The notes under the pieces: model-generated
Databases searched by the model: none
The model's input: only the letters and a program-made list of their open reading frames with translations
What the model was told of the DNA's origin: nothing
Program-made: the position numbers and the translations under genes
Assembly (NCBI GenBank): GCA_037039925.1
Contig: JAXRKP010000117.1
Coordinates: 228,501 to 292,500, forward strand
Reading direction: 5' to 3'
Origin: Doris montereyensis
Taxonomy: Eukaryota > Mollusca > Gastropoda > Nudibranchia > Dorididae
DNA length: 64,000 nucleotides
Shown: piece by piece, positions 59,758-64,000 of the stretch
Layout: each line of letters starts with the position of its first letter
Position numbering within the stretch: position 1 is the stretch's first letter

Positions 59758-60705
59758 ACTACTACTGCTGCTGCTACTACTACTACTACTGCTGCTGCTG
59801 CTACTACTACTACTACTACTACTACTACCACTACCACTGCCACCACTACTACTACTGCTGCACCAACACCACTACTACCACCACCACCACCACCACCACC
59901 ACCACCACCAACACTGCAGCACCACCACCACCACCACCACCACCACCACCACCACCACCACCAACTGCCACCACCACCACTGCCACCACCACTGCCACCA
60001 CCACCACCACCACCACCACCACCACCACCCACCACCACCACTGCCACCACCATTATAATGCACCACCACCACCACCACCACTGCTGCCACCACCACTTTC
60101 AATTAATCAATCACTCAATCACCGTCCATCCTTAAATCAACACCATGTTCAGCCTTGCTGGTGGCCACCACCACCAACGTGACCACCACCAAGCACCAGG
60201 CAGTCATCACTGGCACCACCACGCTCTTGTCGTCATCATCTTCATCGGTTTCCACCACCACCACCACCACAACCACCAGATGTGGATTAGATCCAAAATG
60301 TTTACCACCACCACCACCACCACCACAACCATCTCCATGGCACCACCACAACCACCACCAGTTCAAGATTGAACCATCTCACCATTCACCACAAACTAGA
60401 CCACGACCACCACCACCAGGAAAGGCACCACCACCACCACCCCTATTTCCACCACCTCTCCGGTATAAAACCATCACCAACACCACCACCACCACCACCA
60501 CCACCACTGACACCACCACCACCACCACCACCATCTGTTTTGACTTCACGCTATATAAATACCATAAACGGGGACATCCTCCAGCTCCATGGGCCACCAC
60601 CACCACCAGAACCACCACCACCACCTCTGCCATCTTCAACACCAGTTAATACCACCACCACCACCACCACCACCACCAGACCACCACCACCAGTTAAAAT
60701 ACAAC
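59628..60705. repeat. (CCA)n/(CTA)n/(CTG)n trinucleotide array, about 1.1 kb
   Basis: Starts as CTA and CTG units and passes into CCA units, with short unique islands (for example 60,085-60,160 and 60,400-60,600). Frames encode poly-Thr, poly-Pro, poly-His or poly-Trp strings with no start context or splice structure, so it is not treated as coding. Confidence 0.9.
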
Positions 60706-60839
60706 GCCATTTATTGATTAATTAGTGTGGTGACCTAGTTTGTTTTATTTTGGCCAAAAATCATGACGTACTTAACAGACTAGAGTGGTGAACTAAATTA
60801 TTGGCTAAAATTGTAACGTAGCAGTAATAGTGTTTGTAA

Positions 60840-60852
60840 CAGCAGCAGTAGC

Positions 60853-60901
<49 letters not shown>

Positions 60902-61265
60902 ATAGCCTAGTAGTAGTACTACTAGTACTAGTAGTAGTAGTAGTAGTGGTACTACTACTACTACTAGTACTACTAGTAGTAGTAGTAGTACTAGCACTAG
61001 AAGTACTAAAGAGGAAATACGAAACTGACTATGAAGTCCTAATAGGTAGAACAGAAACAGTTACAAAGACTAAAACTTCGACAAAACCGTAGAAGTAGTA
61101 GTAGTAGTACTAGTACTAGACTAGTAGTAGTAGTAGTAGTACCACTAGTAGTAGTAGTAGTACTAGCAGCACTACGACTACGACTACGCACCATAGTAGT
61201 AGTAGTAGTAGTAGTAGTAGTAGAGTAGAGTACGACTACGTAGTAGTATCAGTAGTAATAGCAGG
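60840..61265. repeat. (GTA)n/(TAC)n trinucleotide array with palindromic switches
   Basis: AGT/GTA units repeatedly switch to ACT/TAC and back (for example around 60,905-60,975 and 61,100-61,150), which creates many short inverted repeats such as AGTAGTACTACT. Confidence 0.85.
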
Positions 61266-61429
61266 CCTAGTAGTTTACGAATACTATTACCTTATACCAA
61301 TCTGACCAGGGGACACAAAGAATTTTGAAAATTCCACCACGACCAGTGACCACCACCACGACCAATATCCACGACCACTACCACCACCACCACCATTTGG
61401 AGGATGGTAACCATCCACCACTCACTTCT

Positions 61430-62205
61430 TACGTTTAACTCACCACCTTACGTTCAACCACCACTAACTCACTTCTTACGTTCAACTCACCTCTAACTCA
61501 CCTTACGTTCAACCACCACCACGTTCAAATCACCACCCCACGTTCAACCACCTCTACGTTCAAATACTACTTACGTTCAACTCACCTCTAACGTTTAACT
61601 CACCACTTACGTTCCACTCACCACTTACGTTCAACTCACTTTTATGTTCAACACCACCTCTTACGTTCAACTCACCTCTTACGTTCAACTACTTATTACG
61701 TTCAACTCAGTTCTTACGTTCAACTCACTTACTCACCACCACGTTCAACTCACCTTCTTACGTTCAACTCACTTCTTACGTTCAACTCACTTTTACGTTC
61801 AACTCACCTCTTACGTTCAACTCACACTTTACGTTCAACTCACCTCTTACGTTCAACTCACCTCTTACGTTCAACTCACTTCTTACGTTCAACTCACTTC
61901 TTACGTTCAACTCATCTCTTACGTTCAACTCACTCTTAATGTTCACTCACCTCTTACGTTCAACTCAGCTCTTACGTTCAACTCGGTTTTCTTATGGTTC
62001 AACCCATCTCTTACGTTCAACTTAGCTCTTACGTTCAACTCATCTCTTACGTTCAACTCAGCTCTTACGTTCAACCCAGCTCTTACGTTCAACTCAGTTC
62101 ACGTTCAACCCATCTCTATACGTTCAACTCCAGTTCTTACGTTCAACCCATCTCTTACGTTCAACTCAGTTCTTACGTTTCACCTCTTACGTTCAACTCA
62201 CTTAC
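61430..62205. repeat. 18-bp satellite array 1
   Basis: The unit is CTCTTACGTTCAACTCAC or CTCAG variants, about 35 copies. It begins irregular (different lengths, TTTAAC) and becomes regular to the right. It ends with TAATTTGGGATACAGTTTGC and AATAAAGATGTGT, which also follow array 2. Confidence 0.9.
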
Positions 62206-62379
62206 ATTAATTTGGGATACAGTTTGCAAACAAAACAAAATAAAGATGTGTCCAACATTATCTTATTCTACACTATAAGTTTTCTCTGTATCTCTTCATC
62301 TACTCCCTTGCTCTCTCTCTCCTTGTCTGTCTGTTTGTGATGTGTCTCTACCCCCCCCCCTCTCTCTCTCTACTTCTCA

Positions 62380-62410
<31 letters not shown>

Positions 62411-63150
62411 CTCTAATCTCTCTGACTTCTCTCTCTTTCTCTCTCTTTCTTTCCGTGCTACAAAACAGTATACACAATACAAAACCTTTCAATGATTAAG
62501 ATTTGTTGCTTTAGTGCATACACAATTTTATTTATCTTAACAATGATAGTATTGCAGACGAAAAGCTGTTAACTAAATTATTTAGCAAAAGTTAGTGTTT
62601 CCTTTGTATATAATGTATCCCATGCCCACTGGATGGCACATGTGGGTTTTTCTGTACTCTTAAGAAGGTACTACACTCTACATTCCTCATTTGACTCTGG
62701 TGTGGATGAGTACCCAACTATAGGTAGAGAAAGATCTTGTCAGAGTGTTAGTGCGAAAAAATTGCCGATACTCCCACAAGAGCTGAGAAGAGTTGAGAAT
62801 GACTTTTGAATGAAATAGACCTGCTGGGGCACACCACAGAAAAGTTGAGGTGCAGTCGATGATTATAAATACCAAATCTTTATCTTTGTTTCAGGAGTTA
62901 TCTAAACTTTCTGACGGACAGACCAGTCATCAAGCCACATCGGTAATAGTAGTAGTAGTAGTAGTCCCATCCTCATAGTTGAAACAATTAGTAATCTTAG
63001 TAGTTTCTAGCACTACCACTACCACACTAAAACATCTGCACCTTAAAACATGAATTTTAACAAATTCTTTATTACAACATTAAACAAACGCATTATTGTA
63101 CAATATCCATCGCCTTCTACAGCAATTATTTTTTTCTAATGGAGGACAAA
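62206..63150. other. Spacer between satellite arrays
   Basis: Contains the shared array-end sequence, a CT-rich stretch (62,280-62,460) with a run of ten C residues near 62,351-62,360, and otherwise unique AT-rich sequence with no recognised gene. Confidence 0.6.
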
Positions 63151-63154
63151 AGTA

Positions 63155-63905
63155 ATTCAACTCACTTCTTACGTTTAACTCACAAGCGCCAGGTTCAACT
63201 CACCTCTAAATCGCTTCTTACGTTCAACTCACTTCTAAAAAACTTCAACAATCAAAAACACGTTCAAAATCAAACCTCTAACGTTCAAAACAACAAAAAC
63301 AACGTTCAAATCCCAACGTTCAAAACTCACAACAAAACAGGAAGTTCAAAGACCCTCTTACGTTCAACATCACAAAAACGTTCAAATACCTCTTACGTTC
63401 AACTCAAGCAACTTACGTTCAACTCACTTCTAACGTTCAACTCAGTTCTTACGTTCAACTATGTACACGTTCAACTCACTAGTTTACGTTCAACTCACTT
63501 CTTACGTTCAACTCACTTCTCTACGTTCAACTCCTCTTCAACATGGAGTTCATTATCACTTTATTACGTTCAACTTAGCTCTTACGTTCAACTATTACGT
63601 TCAACTTATTACGTTCAACTCACTTATTACGTTCAACTCATCTCTTACGTTCAACTCACCTCTTATGTGAAGTATTACGTTCAACTCAGCTCTTACGTTC
63701 AACTCAGTTCTTACGTTCAACTCAGTCTTACGTTCAACTCAGCTCTTACGTTCAACTCAGCTCTTACGTTCAACTCAGCTCTTACGTTCAACTCAGCTCT
63801 TACGTTCAACTCAGTCTTACGTTCAACTCAGTTCTTACGTTAGTACGTATCTCTTAGTTCAACTCAGTTCTTACGTTCAACCCACCTCTTACGTTCAAGT
63901 CACTT
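63155..63905. repeat. 18-bp satellite array 2
   Basis: Same unit as array 1. The first 200 bases are degenerate with A-rich inserts. The right half is regular, dominated by the CTCAGCTCTTACGTTCAA form. It ends with TTAATTTGGGATCAGTT and AATAAAGATGTGT, as in array 1. Confidence 0.9.
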
Positions 63906-64000
63906 AGTAGTTAATTTGGGATCAGTTCTTACAAAACAATAAAGATGTGTATTATTATTATTTAGTTAGTAGTCTGTATAAGTATCATCTAGTAGTAGCT

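Noticed and set aside
59379..60725. Thr/Pro/His-rich open frames in the CCA array
   Set aside because: Trinucleotide repeats are open in most frames. No splice sites, domain or conserved residues; the 5' part is a SINE.
61644..63843. Proteins made of repeated SYVQLT or LTFNSA units
   Set aside because: The 18-bp satellite unit is a multiple of three and lacks stops, so frames stay open by chance.

Overview
The window is animal nuclear DNA. It is intron-rich and AT-rich, with metazoan genes (zwilch, FBXW7/archipelago, an SLC7 light-chain amino-acid transporter), U1 snRNA genes and abundant tRNA-derived SINEs, non-LTR retrotransposon remnants and very long microsatellites. The repeat style, including AGATCT/TCTAGA-rich tracts, suits a lophotrochozoan and most likely a gastropod mollusc. 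That placement is inference; nothing in the window fixes the species.

Layout. (1) 1-3.3 kb: the C-terminal exon of zwilch on the + strand, a kinetochore RZZ subunit, with a possible small upstream exon. An interspersed repeat carrying AATAAA follows directly after its stop codon. (2) 3.3-15 kb: no recognisable genes; a tRNA-derived SINE, a hairpin repeat, a 41-bp minisatellite and a second SINE family. (3) 15.08-26.35 kb, minus strand: a complete-looking FBXW7 gene. I resolved 12 coding exons (2583 nt, 860 codons) with consistent splice phases. Dimerisation domain, F-box and eight-blade WD40 propeller are conserved, including the degron-binding arginines. The two first coding exons encode a ComEA-type helix-hairpin-helix (HhH) domain that I do not know from vertebrate or fly FBXW7. 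The acidic exon that follows has no methionine, so it needs an upstream start, and the HhH exons supply one in phase. This is the most notable observation in the window. One intron holds a 2.1-kb element with roughly 330-bp inverted termini.

(4) 27-45 kb: repeat-dominated. It holds fragments of LINEs, a PIF/Harbinger transposase fragment, a mariner-type transposase fragment, a SINE whose interior expanded into about 20 copies of a 31-bp minisatellite, and large (CT)/(AT)/(GA), (GTAA), (ATGT) and (AC) arrays. (5) 45.8-64 kb, + strand: promoter and first two coding exons of a LAT/xCT-like SLC7 transporter. Intron 1 is full of (CT), (TA) and (CTAT) arrays. The next intron runs from 47,965 to beyond the window, at least 16 kb. 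Inside it lie two tandemly duplicated U1 snRNA-like genes, a LINE split by a 1.27-kb insertion with 170-bp inverted repeats that contain hammerhead-ribozyme-like cores (Penelope-like or retrozyme-like), a 5'-truncated L1/Tx1-type LINE, a SINE, roughly 1.5 kb of trinucleotide repeats, and two 18-bp satellite arrays with shared 3' flanks.

The three protein genes have no evident joint pathway; they are ordinary neighbours on a chromosome. Coding exons were found by homology-by-eye and splice-site phase, without alignment or transcript data. The long open frames inside microsatellites are artefacts of simple sequence.
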